Shown: piece after piece, positions 1 to 9,601 of the stretch
How positions within the stretch are numbered: position 1 is the stretch's first letter
Layout of the letters: each line of letters starts with the position of its first letter
DNA from: Verrucomicrobiota bacterium
GTDB taxonomy: Bacteria > Verrucomicrobiota > Verrucomicrobiia > Verrucomicrobiales > Verrucomicrobiaceae
Reading direction: 5' to 3'
Length of the DNA stretch: 40,603 bases
NCBI GenBank assembly: GCA_026397605.1
Contig: JAPLUM010000770.1
Coordinates: forward strand, 1 to 40,603
Translations under genes and position numbers: made by a program
The notes under the pieces: generated by a model
Told to the model about the DNA's origin: nothing
The model's input: the letters and a program-made list of their open reading frames with translations, nothing else
Database searches by the model: none

Positions 1-13
1 GTAGCGGCCATTT

Positions 14-898
<885 letters not shown>

Positions 899-906
899 GA
901 TGATGA

Positions 907-938
907 AATGACGAATTCAGAATGAGGAATGACGAATT
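907..938. repeat. Short direct repeat, 11 bp copied at 21-bp spacing
   Basis: The word AATGACGAATT occurs at 907-917 and again at 928-938, just upstream of the isomerase-like gene. The 899-1053 gap otherwise shows no gene or convincing promoter. It is probably simple intergenic repetition. Confidence 0.4.
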
Positions 939-1053
939 AAAAGACCACCTGCAATCGCAGAAGCCACGTCAAAGTGTGTGTGATGTGCGACACGAGGCTG
1001 GCGGCATGTGTACGCATGATGAAGGCGTCGCCACTCAGCGGCAAAACCTCATT

Positions 1054-3645
1054 TCACTTTTTGTCCTTCTCTTCGATGAGAGAACCCGTGATGAAGAGCA
1101 GCCGCGAAACGCCTTCGGAAGGCTGGGAGCCCAAAACAACGGTCTGACCGTCCGGGATGGTGACGGAGGTGGAAATGCCGCTGGAGGGGTTTTGATCCTG
1201 CGAGGGCGTGCGAATGATCAGCTCGATGGTGTTTCCGTCGGGGCTGATCATGGGCTCGACTTTCATCTCCTGACCTCCCATGGCGGCGGGGAGGACATAC
1301 ATTTGTGAATTCGGATTGGGCTTCAGAGATTCCAGCTTGCCATCGGGATCGGCGGCGTAGCGCTTCATTGCCCTTACGAATTGAGGATCAGTGAAGATGC
1401 CAGTCACGGTGAACTGCCGCCGCACAGCGAGTGGCGGCGGCTCGCTCGCTGCAGGCGTTTGGATGGCGTCCACCTTTTCGGTCGAAGGTTGCAGCCAGTC
1501 ACTCATCAGCTTCACAAGGTCGCCTTTCATCTCGACGACTTTCACGCTGAGATGCACGCTCTTTTTGACCTCGCGATAAATCATCGCATCGATCCACGCC
1601 TGAATCAGCTCTAGGTTGGCTTTGGTGTTCCGCACGATGAGTTTTCCATCCTTGAGCGACGCGTCCGCGCCTTTTGGGAAGGCGATGCCAGCGGCTTTGA
1701 GAAGCTCGATAGGCGTTATGTCCTTCGGAAAGCTTTTGGGAAGCTTGTAAACACGTACAGCCCACTCGCTGGCGGCTTTGTCAGGCACATCGACACCAGT
1801 GCTGGAGGGTTGCATGGTGGCGGTGGATTCAAAGCTGATGGCTTTCTGGCCTTGCGGATTCAGCGCCTCGGCGGTGATGAGCACGGTGACGGGTTTTTTG
1901 GCACCAGGCAGATGCAGGACGAGCGTTTCGCCACTCGCGAGCACGGCCTTGGAGGAGACGCTGAGGGTTTGCACGCGGGTCCAGTCCGGCTGGGCATCCT
2001 TTTTTGGCAGCCACGGACGTTCGGCATCAGGATCGATGCCGAGATCGACTTTGGCCTCGATGCTCGCTTTTCCATCCGCCGCCGGATTGGCAACGAGTTT
2101 GATGCTCGGGCCGATGAATTTGGCCTCGATTACGATGCCTTTCGACTCCGGCTTCTCGGGGAGAACCTCGCGCACGACCTCGACGGTGGCTCCTTGGCCC
2201 ATCTTGGTGGTGACACGCGGAGCGCTCAGCAGATCGACGCCTTTCCTCTGAGAATTCTCCTTCCACAGTTTTTCGGCTTCATCGGATTGTAGAATGCTTT
2301 CATGACTGCCGATGTGCTGGTCGGCCTGAATGAGTTTGCACTGAAAATACACCTGCGGGAGACGGTGATGCAGGCGGTCGATGATGGCCTCGATTTGGTC
2401 GATAGCGACACGCGTATGGCGCACAATCAATTGCGAGGTGGCGTACTGAAAAAGAGCGCGGGAACCTTCCGGGAAGGTGATGCCGTTCTTTTCCAGAACC
2501 TGCTGCGCTGTCATGCTCGCCGGTGGAGGTTCTCCGGCAAATGGGTCTCTCTGTTCTTGGCCGAGGGTCAGGAAACCCGGCTCGACTCGGTAGATCCGCG
2601 TGAACATCGTCTTGTCCTTGGGATCTGCTTTTGCTGCCTCCTGCGCAGCCACGGTGGCGATTCCGAAGGAAGCCGCGAAGAAGGGCGCGAGCATGGCGAA
2701 GGCCGCGCAGCCGAGCACAAACAACGCGCCGAGCTTCTTCCGCACGCCACGGGCCTCCATCAGTGCCACGAGACGATCCTGGAGCCGACGAGCTGGACGT
2801 GAGCGAGCAATCGACATCGCAAAACGCGAGGGCGATGGCTTGGACGCCCAGCTGAGCAGGAAGTCGATGTAGGATGACTGATCCGGCTCTTCTTCGACGG
2901 CGGCCGCGTCACAGGCCTCCTCGCGGGCGCGGGAAAATTCCTCGATGAGGGCATAGGCGAAGGGATTCCACCACAGGAAGGCGAGGGCGGTGTTTTGCAG
3001 CAGCACCGCCACGGTGTCGTGCATCCGCAGGTGCTCTCTCTCATGCCGGATGAGCCAGCGCCATTGCGGTGGTGTTAGTTCTTGAAATGCGGAGGCAGGC
3101 ACCGCGATGATGGGAAAGAACCAGCCAGCGACGCAAGGCGTGCAACTGGCGTCAGACACCGAAAGACGTTCAAAAGGCAGATCCCGAGGCAGCGTGTTGA
3201 TTTCCGCCTGCGTCAGGTCCCGCAGACCCCATGCCCAGCGCTGAAGGCGGACACTTTGAACCAGCAATCGCAGGAGCAAAAGAGCGGTGACGAGCCACGA
3301 GAGGCGGTGCAGCCATTTGACGCTGTCGTTCCAATCCCATGGTGAAGCGACCGCTGGAGCCACTGTCGGGGACGCGATGCCTTTTTGCGGCTCCACCTTC
3401 ACCCGCCAGTCGTGCTCGAACGTCTCGCGAATCGGTGTGAGGACAGGGACGTGCTGCTTCGTCGGAAAAAGATCCCGCATCGAGATGTCGAACGGGCTGT
3501 AGAGGCACATCAGCACCGCGAGATTGGCGAGGATGCATCGGCGCAGGGCATCGCGAATGACGAAACGCACCAGCAGCCAGGCGGCCGCGCCGATGACGAG
3601 GCTGTGAACCAGGAAATTGATGAAGGTGATGGTTTCCGTGCTCAT
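1054..3645 (-). CDS. M56 (BlaR1/MecR1-type) membrane metallopeptidase with secretin-like C-terminal modules
   Basis: An 863-residue protein. Residues 1-330 are a BlaR1-like M56 peptidase: N-terminal membrane helices at about 8-29 and 36-50, another at about 113-131, the zinc motif HEREH at 201-205, a REEACD segment at 241-246 that supplies the third ligand in this family, and a last helix at about 306-330. In BlaR1/MecR1 the part after this helix is a penicillin-binding sensor; here no SxxK/SxN/KTG beta-lactam fold is seen. Instead residues 345-860 hold two copies of a secretin-like unit. Each copy starts with an N-domain-like stretch (about 348-425 and 628-690). The first continues to LSAPRVTTKM near 473-482 and the second ends in VTIPDGQTVVLG at 828-839. 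Both motifs are typical of type II/IV secretins. It overlaps the repressor gene by ATGA, so the two are translationally coupled. Peptidase call firm; sensor role inferred. Confidence 0.87.
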   Translation of the reverse strand: MSTETITFINFLVHSLVIGAAAWLLVRFVIRDALRRCILANLAVLMCLYSPFDISMRDLFPTKQHVPVLTPIRETFEHDWRVKVEPQKGIASPTVAPAVASPWDWNDSVKWLHRLSWLVTALLLLRLLVQSVRLQRWAWGLRDLTQAEINTLPRDLPFERLSVSDASCTPCVAGWFFPIIAVPASAFQELTPPQWRWLIRHEREHLRMHDTVAVLLQNTALAFLWWNPFAYALIEEFSRAREEACDAAAVEEEPDQSSYIDFLLSWASKPSPSRFAMSIARSRPARRLQDRLVALMEARGVRKKLGALFVLGCAAFAMLAPFFAASFGIATVAAQEAAKADPKDKTMFTRIYRVEPGFLTLGQEQRDPFAGEPPPASMTAQQVLEKNGITFPEGSRALFQYATSQLIVRHTRVAIDQIEAIIDRLHHRLPQVYFQCKLIQADQHIGSHESILQSDEAEKLWKENSQRKGVDLLSAPRVTTKMGQGATVEVVREVLPEKPESKGIVIEAKFIGPSIKLVANPAADGKASIEAKVDLGIDPDAERPWLPKKDAQPDWTRVQTLSVSSKAVLASGETLVLHLPGAKKPVTVLITAEALNPQGQKAISFESTATMQPSSTGVDVPDKAASEWAVRVYKLPKSFPKDITPIELLKAAGIAFPKGADASLKDGKLIVRNTKANLELIQAWIDAMIYREVKKSVHLSVKVVEMKGDLVKLMSDWLQPSTEKVDAIQTPAASEPPPLAVRRQFTVTGIFTDPQFVRAMKRYAADPDGKLESLKPNPNSQMYVLPAAMGGQEMKVEPMISPDGNTIELIIRTPSQDQNPSSGISTSVTIPDGQTVVLGSQPSEGVSRLLFITGSLIEEKDKK

Positions 3646-4040
3646 GACTCGGCTCCTCCTTTCCTGCCTAGGACGAGCTTGCGCAGCTCCGCCAGTTCCT
3701 CTTCGGTGATCTCGCCGCTCTCGACAAGGCAGCGCACGAGGGCGAGGCCGCTGCCGCCAAAGAGTCGCTGCTTCAGCTCGGTGAGCACGCTGGTGCGGCC
3801 GCGCTGCTCCGGCACGGCGGGCTCGTAGGCATGGCTGCGGCTGGAATCATCGCGCACGATCCAGCCCTTGGTTTCGAGCCGGGTGAGCTGGGTTTGGAGC
3901 GTGTTGCGAGTCACCGGCTCGTCACGACCTTGATTGACGGCCTCCAGCAGCTCCAAAACGGACGCGGGATGCTTTTTCCAAAGGATGTCCATGAGTGCCT
4001 GCTCGGCGGCGGAGAGAGGTGGGAGAGCTTTTTTCGCCAT
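3642..4040 (-). CDS. BlaI/MecI/CopY-family transcriptional repressor
   Basis: A 132-residue winged-helix repressor. The recognition region RNTLQTQLTRLETKGWI lies at 45-61, followed by the family's C-terminal dimerisation segment with the LFGGSG...ITEEELAELR pattern. Relatives bind paired palindromes and are inactivated by proteolysis triggered by a partner M56 protease. That partner follows directly and shares 4 bp with this gene. An open frame reaches a TTG at 4061, but that codon lies inside an operator palindrome. The ATG at 4040 (MAKKALPPLS) matches the family N-terminus and leaves the operators upstream. No strong Shine-Dalgarno site is visible. Probably autoregulated; no beta-lactamase gene is nearby, so the target regulon is unknown. 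Confidence 0.92.
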   Translation of the reverse strand: MAKKALPPLSAAEQALMDILWKKHPASVLELLEAVNQGRDEPVTRNTLQTQLTRLETKGWIVRDDSSRSHAYEPAVPEQRGRTSVLTELKQRLFGGSGLALVRCLVESGEITEEELAELRKLVLGRKGGAES

Positions 4041-4054
4041 AATTTGCGAGTTTG

Positions 4055-4068
4055 CCGACAAGTGTCGG
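4055..4068. promoter_or_regulatory. Palindromic operator 1 upstream of the BlaI-like gene
   Basis: CCGACA-AG-TGTCGG, a perfect 6-bp inverted repeat with a 2-bp spacer, 14 bp before the repressor ATG. The inner ACA..TGT core matches the BlaI/MecI operator style (TACA..TGTA). The site is predicted to be bound by the adjacent repressor. Confidence 0.7.
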
Positions 4069-4085
4069 ATTTGTCGAGAAAAATG

Positions 4086-4101
4086 TCCGACAGATGTCGG
4101 A
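4086..4101. promoter_or_regulatory. Palindromic operator 2 upstream of the BlaI-like gene
   Basis: TCCGACA-GA-TGTCGGA, a perfect 7-bp inverted repeat with a 2-bp spacer. Its centre is 32 bp (about three helical turns) from that of operator 1, so two repressor dimers could sit on one face of the helix. A half-site, TGTCG, lies between them at 4072-4076. Confidence 0.7.
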
Positions 4102-4154
4102 TAATGCAGCTCGCAGGAAGGCAGCAGACTTTGGGCATGACCCGCTTCAACGGT

Positions 4155-4958
4155 TCACTCACGTTTCGTCGGAATCGTACTCGCGTCCTTCGGCGGATTG
4201 CGGCCGATGAAGGGATACTGCTCCAGATCGAAGACCTGGCCGCTGATGGGCCCGCATTCGTCGGCGAGGAGCCAGGCGGCGCAGGCGGCGATTTCTTCGG
4301 GCCAGAGGATGCGGCCGGCGGGGGCATAGACCTTCGGCAAGTCGGCATACCAGTCGTCTTTGAGGCCGTGGGAGCGCTTTCTTTTCGCCTCGTTCTCGGT
4401 CAGCACCCATCCGGGGTTGATTTGATTCACACGCACGCCGTCCTCGCGCATGAGCGTGTCGCCCAGATTTCGCGTGAGGGTCATGAGAGCACCCTTAGAG
4501 ACGCTGTAGGGCATCAAATTCGGCTCGCCGCTGTAGGCATTGACGCTGCCGATGTTGATGATGCTGCCGCGTGTCTCACGGAGATGCGGCAAAGCAGCGC
4601 GGATGATCAGGTAGGGCACCACGCAGTTAATATCGAGCATGCGTCGGAACCATTTGGCATCCGTGTCGTGGATGTTGCCGACACCGACCTGCGCGGCGTT
4701 GTTCACGACAGCGTCGAGTTTACCAAAGGTCTTGATGGCTGTTTGGACGAGCCGTTGGGGTGCATCCTCTTCGGCGAGATCCTGAATGATCAGGACCGCA
4801 TTTTCAGTCCCAAGTTCAGCCAAGGTTTGATCACCCAGATCCTGTTCCAAGCCATGAATCACTACCTTGGCACCCTCAGCCACGCATCGCTTGGCGATGG
4901 CCTTGCCGATGCCTGTGACGCTGCCGGTGATGAGGATGACTTTATTATCGAGTCGCAT
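4155..4958 (-). CDS. Short-chain dehydrogenase/reductase (SDR)
   Basis: A 267-residue classical SDR, probably an NAD(P)-dependent oxidoreductase of the cytoplasm. The Rossmann motif TGSVTGIG is at 11-18, NNAA at 86-89 and Asn111 in LDIN. The catalytic Ser138 is followed by Tyr151 and Lys155 in YSVSK. The NPGWVLT segment after the active site is also typical. The full catalytic tetrad is present and the length is normal. The BlaI-like gene lies 114 bp downstream on the same strand, separated by the operators, so it is probably not in that operon. Substrate unknown. Confidence 0.9.
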   Translation of the reverse strand: MRLDNKVILITGSVTGIGKAIAKRCVAEGAKVVIHGLEQDLGDQTLAELGTENAVLIIQDLAEEDAPQRLVQTAIKTFGKLDAVVNNAAQVGVGNIHDTDAKWFRRMLDINCVVPYLIIRAALPHLRETRGSIINIGSVNAYSGEPNLMPYSVSKGALMTLTRNLGDTLMREDGVRVNQINPGWVLTENEAKRKRSHGLKDDWYADLPKVYAPAGRILWPEEIAACAAWLLADECGPISGQVFDLEQYPFIGRNPPKDASTIPTKRE

Positions 4959-5031
4959 GATGGGAGGCGGAATGGGATGAATTTTTCTTTATGGCGGGAA
5001 GCGGCACAGGCTCAAGGGAGCATCTGCTGAT

Positions 5032-5895
5032 TCAGCGACTCTTGCCCTTCACTTTCCTCACAAATTCCTCCAGCGCTTGTGTCGTTGCATCACCTTCAGT
5101 GCCGATGAGGGCATTGATCTTTGAGTGATTTGTCTCCTTGCCGCCAAATATGGTCACTGGGATCTCTGCTGGTTTCAAAGCTGCCTCGAACCGCTTGGCC
5201 TGGATGGAGTTGTCTGGATGATCCGCCACATGGATGATCAAGAATGGCGGGATGTTTTTCCCCTTGGCCACATGTGTCACGGCGGAAAAATCGATGTGTT
5301 TCGCTGGGTCGTTACCGAACTTCAGACGATGTCCATATTTAGGCATCGGCATTCCATGCACACGCAGCCGCGTCTCCGCCGTCTCAATGATCGCGGGGAT
5401 GTCGTAGGTATCGCCATCCACCGGCACACAGCCGATGAGATCTTTAAACGACACGCCTTCCGCCTTTAAATAACGGTCATCGGTGCAGATCAGCGTCGCC
5501 AGCTGGGCCCCGGAGGAGTGTCCGCCGACAAGCACACGCTGCGGATCGCCGCCATACTCTGCGATGTGCTTGTGCATCCAGCCAAAGGCCTTCGCCACGT
5601 CTCTCACCAGCACGTCCATCTCCACCTCTGGCAGCAAGCGATGATTGATCGATACAAACACAAAACCCTTCTTCGTAAACCACGCAGGTTTCTCCTGCAC
5701 ATTCGCCTTGTCCCCCGATTGCCAGCCGCCGCCGTGAATCCAAAACACCACGGGCAGGTTCTTCGCGTTTGCTGGCGAGTAAACATCCAGTACATGCCGC
5801 TCATGACCGTTTTCCACATAGGGGATGCTGCGTTTCATCTCCTGAGCCATGGCAGCCACCATGAGCAGAAGGCTGGTAAAAAGAATGAATTTCAT
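5032..5895 (-). CDS. Secreted alpha/beta hydrolase (esterase/lipase HSL-like)
   Basis: A 287-residue protein starting at the ATG that opens a signal peptide ([18 protein letters not shown]); an upstream TTG at 5916 is less likely. The fold signature is of the hormone-sensitive-lipase/BD-FAE type: oxyanion motif HGGGW at 54-58, nucleophile Ser127 in GHSSG, an acidic residue in the VADHPDN stretch and a C-terminal His in NHSKI. It probably hydrolyses an ester, perhaps an acyl group on a carbohydrate, outside the cytoplasm. The deacetylase gene ends 28 bp upstream on the same strand. That pair suggests a shared role in removing acyl groups from polysaccharide, which is inference. Confidence 0.88.
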   Translation of the reverse strand: MKFILFTSLLLMVAAMAQEMKRSIPYVENGHERHVLDVYSPANAKNLPVVFWIHGGGWQSGDKANVQEKPAWFTKKGFVFVSINHRLLPEVEMDVLVRDVAKAFGWMHKHIAEYGGDPQRVLVGGHSSGAQLATLICTDDRYLKAEGVSFKDLIGCVPVDGDTYDIPAIIETAETRLRVHGMPMPKYGHRLKFGNDPAKHIDFSAVTHVAKGKNIPPFLIIHVADHPDNSIQAKRFEAALKPAEIPVTIFGGKETNHSKINALIGTEGDATTQALEEFVRKVKGKSR

Positions 5896-5923
5896 GAGCT
5901 GAGCAATACGTAGCAACTTGCGC

Positions 5924-6667
5924 TTACTTCAGGTATTTTGCCAGATCCCGCATCGAGATCACCGTGCAGCCTTCGTCTTTGAGATGCTGCATGTAGCTCT
6001 CAAACTTCGCCGGATCAGTGTTCACCCATGGGTGCTTGATGTCCGGCACGCCGTGAAAGGTCATCACCGCGATCTTCCCATCCTTCGCCTCTGCCACTGC
6101 GGCCTTGAACTGCTCCAGCGTGCTCTCCGGCTTGCCATCAAAAGCCTGCGGCATCAGCAAAGGCTCATCACTTGCTGGATCGAAGACCTTCGCACCTCCC
6201 GCCCGCGCGAACTGATAACCCCTCTCGCTCAGCAGCTTCACAGCCGCCTCGCTCGTCGCATACCCAGGGTAGCAAAAGCTCACTGGCTTCGTGATACCGT
6301 ATTTCTCACACTGCTGCTCGATGTGCTCCACATCTGCCGCTAGCTGCTCCAGTTTCTGCTTCGCCACAGCCGCGTGTTTTCGCGTGTGATTGCCAATCTC
6401 AAATCCATCTACATGCAGCGCCTGGATCTGCTCCCAGGTCATGTAGTGAGTCTTATCCACGAGGAACTCAAAGCCCTCCGTGATGAAGAACGTGGCTCCA
6501 AACCCATGCTTCTTCAGCAGCGGTGCCACATAGTTCGCCTGACTCACCACCGAATCATCAAACGTGAGCACCACCAGCTTATCCGGCACCGGTTCGGCGG
6601 CAAACAAACGCCAACAAAGAACCAAGGTAATGCAGGCGAAGGACATAGCGGCAGAAAAGGCTTTCAT
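5924..6667 (-). CDS. Secreted polysaccharide deacetylase (NodB/CE4)
   Basis: A 247-residue protein with an N-terminal signal peptide (about residues 1-23) when started at the ATG at 6667; a GTG at 6712 would overlap the ATPase gene and is disfavoured. CE4 motif 1 is TFDD at 35-38, with the base and first metal Asp. Motif 2 is HTRKH at 94-98, with both metal-binding His. Motif 3 appears as the CYPGY segment. CE4 enzymes remove N- or O-acetyl groups from chitin, peptidoglycan or xylan; the substrate here is unknown. It lies 28 bp before the secreted hydrolase gene and is probably co-transcribed with it. Confidence 0.9.
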   Translation of the reverse strand: MKAFSAAMSFACITLVLCWRLFAAEPVPDKLVVLTFDDSVVSQANYVAPLLKKHGFGATFFITEGFEFLVDKTHYMTWEQIQALHVDGFEIGNHTRKHAAVAKQKLEQLAADVEHIEQQCEKYGITKPVSFCYPGYATSEAAVKLLSERGYQFARAGGAKVFDPASDEPLLMPQAFDGKPESTLEQFKAAVAEAKDGKIAVMTFHGVPDIKHPWVNTDPAKFESYMQHLKDEGCTVISMRDLAKYLK

Positions 6668-6708
6668 AGTGAGTGAACGAGCATGTCGATACCATTCGTG
6701 CGAACGAA

Positions 6709-7833
6709 TCACTCAGCTTCTTCTTCGTCATCACAAACAAAGACCGTCTTCGCATGTTCCTGACCTACCAGTCGAGTTTCTCCAAAACGCATGGTCAGTG
6801 GCCTCACCTTCACCTGGCAACGCTCAGCCACGGCTTCACAAAGCGCCTGCGAGTGGGAGACGATGATGATTTGAGAATGCTCCGATGCCGTGGCGATCAG
6901 ATCGGCCAAGGCTGGCAACACGGATTCGTTCAGGCTCGTCTCAGGCTCATTGAGAACGAGCAGCGGCGGTGGTCGTGGACTGCACAGCACGGCAGCGAGG
7001 CAGATAAATTGCAAAGTGCCGTCGGACAGCTCGTGACCCTGCAAAGGACGCGGCAGCGAGTGCGCATGAAACTCAAGGCTGAACCACTCACCGCACTCGA
7101 TCCGAAGATGCGCATCAGGAAATGCTTTTTCCAGGGCATCGTGAAAAACCACCTTCAGATCAGACTCGTTGATGGTCTGAATTACCGCAGGCAGATTGGA
7201 TGCGCGCTCATCCAGCACGGGCGACCAATAACCACGCACGGGTTTCCTTGCAGGTGCGTCTGCGTCGGTGCGCATCGTGTGATAGAAGCGCCAGCGCTCC
7301 AGGCTGAGTCGTGCATTGAGAATCTGCGGACAGCTCTGCAAATCCCGCACCAGCGTCAGCATGGACTCAGACGCTCCTGGCGGCTCAGCGATTAGGCGCA
7401 TGACTCCTTTGGTGTCAGCCACGCGCACTTGGTTTCGAGTACGTTTGGCCAGAAGCCTTCTGCCGTAGCGTAGCTCTTCCGTTTTGATATCGGGGTCGAG
7501 CTTGAATGCGGTATCATCGGTGGGCCCGGACGGCATGAGGCCGCATTCAAAGGCATAACCGAAGGCTTCAGACTCAATTTCGGCCGAGAAAGTCGTTAGC
7601 CGCACATGCTCATGATTGCCGGTCCAAAGAAGGCTCGTCATTCCGCCTTCGTTGGCCACAGCTTCAGTGAATCCTCCACGCGCCATGGATGAAACCAATC
7701 TCAGGGCGCGATAGATGTTGGTCTTGCCCACGCCATTCGCACCATTCAAAAGCGTGACACGACCTAAACGTAAGCGCAGATCGCGCAGCGAACGATAGCC
7801 AGATAGACGCAGGGATTGAATCATGCCGTGCAT
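6709..7833 (-). CDS. AAA-family predicted ATPase (AAA_21/COG4637-like)
   Basis: A 374-residue ABC/SMC-like ATPase without transporter domains. Walker A is GANGVGKT at 31-38. The signature-like LSDGT is at 269-273. Walker B is LLVLNEPETS at 291-300, with Asn where Asp is usual, a variant seen in this group. The switch His is in VSHS near 325-328. The function of such RecF-like ATPases is unknown; some are toxin or defence components, but no partner gene (nuclease, reverse transcriptase, TOPRIM) is adjacent. Two ATGs, at 7833 and 7824, are both possible starts. The last residues are very acidic (DDEEEAE). Confidence 0.85.
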   Translation of the reverse strand: MHGMIQSLRLSGYRSLRDLRLRLGRVTLLNGANGVGKTNIYRALRLVSSMARGGFTEAVANEGGMTSLLWTGNHEHVRLTTFSAEIESEAFGYAFECGLMPSGPTDDTAFKLDPDIKTEELRYGRRLLAKRTRNQVRVADTKGVMRLIAEPPGASESMLTLVRDLQSCPQILNARLSLERWRFYHTMRTDADAPARKPVRGYWSPVLDERASNLPAVIQTINESDLKVVFHDALEKAFPDAHLRIECGEWFSLEFHAHSLPRPLQGHELSDGTLQFICLAAVLCSPRPPPLLVLNEPETSLNESVLPALADLIATASEHSQIIIVSHSQALCEAVAERCQVKVRPLTMRFGETRLVGQEHAKTVFVCDDEEEAE

Positions 7834-7948
7834 TCAAGCGGATGAGCATGCCGCTGTCCAGCAGTTGCCATTCGCCATGTTCCGAAAACACATTCTTCCA
7901 GGGAGCCCTCAGGCTTGACTCCATCAGGAATGGGATCAACTTAGCCAA

Positions 7949-8608
7949 ATGAAGTCCGCGATCCTCGAAGCCATGCTGGATGCTCCTGACCTGCCGGAAT
8001 TGATCGGCGAGGCCCAACGCGCCTTGAGCCAGGAACAAAAATTGCGTGAGAAGTTTTATGCCGACATCACGCCCGAGCATAAATGGGAGTTCATTCAGGG
8101 AGACGTCATCATGCATTCCCCAGCCCTGAATCGCCACCTCATCGCCAGCCAGAGGCTCTACGATTTAGTGAGTGGCTATGTGCGTGTGCGTCGTCTCGGT
8201 CAGGTGCGTCATGAAAAAGCTATGACCAGCTTTCCCCGCAATGATTACGAACCTGATGTGATGTTCTTTGGCCCTGCGAAAGCCGCGCTCATTGACCCCG
8301 ACACGCTAAAGTTTCCCGTGCCGGATTTCATCGCTGAAGTGCTCAGCCCATCAACGGAGAAGCGTGATCGTGGCATCAAATTCCGCGACTACGCGCTGCA
8401 TGGCGTGGCAGAATACTGGATCATCGACACTGTGGCCGAGACGGTAGAATGCTACCGCCTCGCCGACGGTGATTATCCACCTGTGGAGCCCCAAGCTGAC
8501 GGCACCATCATCAGCGATGTCGTCCCTGGTTTTGAAATGCCAGTGCGGGCTCTTTTTGATGAAGCCGAAAACATGCGCGTGCTTCGCAGCATCTGGGGCG
8601 GGGAGTGA
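7949..8608 (+). CDS. Uma2-family (DUF820) putative restriction-endonuclease-fold protein
   Basis: A 219-residue protein of the Uma2 family, whose fold belongs to the PD-(D/E)XK nucleases. Visible landmarks are the WEFIQGDVIM strand (46-55), EPDVMF with Asp103, the core IAEVLSPST with Glu130, Lys144 in RGIKF, and the closing GVAEYWIID at 152-160. The catalytic-type residues are all kept. Uma2 genes are common, often multicopy, in cyanobacteria, Planctomycetes and Verrucomicrobia, and no cellular role is established. It is divergent from the ATPase gene (115-bp gap) and convergent with the SGNH gene. Confidence 0.88.
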   Translation: MKSAILEAMLDAPDLPELIGEAQRALSQEQKLREKFYADITPEHKWEFIQGDVIMHSPALNRHLIASQRLYDLVSGYVRVRRLGQVRHEKAMTSFPRNDYEPDVMFFGPAKAALIDPDTLKFPVPDFIAEVLSPSTEKRDRGIKFRDYALHGVAEYWIIDTVAETVECYRLADGDYPPVEPQADGTIISDVVPGFEMPVRALFDEAENMRVLRSIWGGE

Positions 8609-8640
8609 ATGGAAGCCGTCGGGTAATCCTTGTCGGGACG

Positions 8641-9492
8641 TTACTTCTTGGGATTCAACTTGGCTTTCTCCGCAGCGGCTTTGGCGCGGGCTTCTGCCTG
8701 CTTCTTCGCCTGCTCCGAAGCGGCGGCTTCAAGCGCGGGCCAGACGGCTTTTGCTTTGTCGAGTTCGGCTTCGCTCAGGCCAAAAGCCTTCAACACGCCG
8801 ATGGCCATGAGCTTGTTACCCTCGGTATTCATGTGCACGCCGTCGCTGGTGAGCACTTTGGCATTCGGTTTGTTCTCTGCTTTGAGGCGTTCTTCAAACA
8901 TCGCAAACAGGTCGGCCATCGGCAGCTGCTTCTCCTTTGCGAGCTGGCGGAGGAAGTCGTTGTAGGGAGCGAGAAGACCATTTTCTTTGCTGGCGAGGTC
9001 CTCATGAATCACCGTGGCGGTCAGCATCACGGGCTTCACGCCTGCGGCAGTCGCCTGATCGATGATGGCGGTGATGTTCTTTTGGTAGGTACCGCGTGAG
9101 GCCGCTTTCTCATCGTAGGTGCCGCTTTTCGCCATGGCGTCATTCAGAGGCACGCCGCGCGGGCCATGCCATACGTCATTGACACCGCAGCTCAGGGTCA
9201 TCCACTGCGGTTTTTTGCTCAGCACATCCTTGTCGAGCCGGGCAAGCATTTGGTCCGACTTATGTCCGCTGATGCCAGCGGGAACGGGCTCGGCCTTGAT
9301 GCCATTGGCTTCCAAACCAGCGATGACGAGCCGCACGTATCCTGCTGGATTTCCCCAGCCTCCCTGAGTGATCGAGTCACCGAGAAACGCGATCTTTTCG
9401 CCGCTCTTCACCGCGATTTCGGCGTGGGTCGCGGTGGATGAAATGAATGTGGCAGTGAGGATGGGGAGAATGCGGAGAGTGCGTCGGTCCAT
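8641..9492 (-). CDS. Secreted SGNH/GDSL hydrolase
   Basis: A 283-residue secreted esterase/lipase-like enzyme. The chosen ATG gives a signal peptide (about residues 1-24, ending ATHA); longer in-frame starts to 9585 would bury it. Block I is FLGDSITQGGW with nucleophile Ser40. Gly75/76 in GISGH, Asn105 in GVNDVW, and Asp217/His220 in DGVH complete the four SGNH blocks. The last 40 residues are Ala/Lys/Glu-rich and probably a helical, charged tail. Related enzymes deacetylate carbohydrates or act on lysophospholipids; the substrate is unknown. It is divergent from the radical SAM gene across 109 bp. Confidence 0.92.
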   Translation of the reverse strand: MDRRTLRILPILTATFISSTATHAEIAVKSGEKIAFLGDSITQGGWGNPAGYVRLVIAGLEANGIKAEPVPAGISGHKSDQMLARLDKDVLSKKPQWMTLSCGVNDVWHGPRGVPLNDAMAKSGTYDEKAASRGTYQKNITAIIDQATAAGVKPVMLTATVIHEDLASKENGLLAPYNDFLRQLAKEKQLPMADLFAMFEERLKAENKPNAKVLTSDGVHMNTEGNKLMAIGVLKAFGLSEAELDKAKAVWPALEAAASEQAKKQAEARAKAAAEKAKLNPKK

Positions 9493-9601
9493 GGTGAAGG
9501 AAGGTAAACGAGACTCTGCATCCATCCTTTCACTCTTAGCGTCTCTGTCTACGCAGCACCTCCGGTTGCCATGGGAGAAAAGCATTCCACAATGAGGCTT
9601 A

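Noticed and set aside
1054-4040. A beta-lactam resistance operon
   Set aside because: No beta-lactamase or PBP gene is nearby and the protease lacks a penicillin-binding sensor domain.
3831-5030. A 399-codon plus-strand frame across the BlaI and SDR genes
   Set aside because: It spans two real minus-strand genes and the operator region and shows no family features.
6709-8608. A defence island made of the AAA ATPase and the Uma2 nuclease-fold protein
   Set aside because: They are divergent, 115 bp apart, and neither is a known defence pair; no further defence genes lie around.
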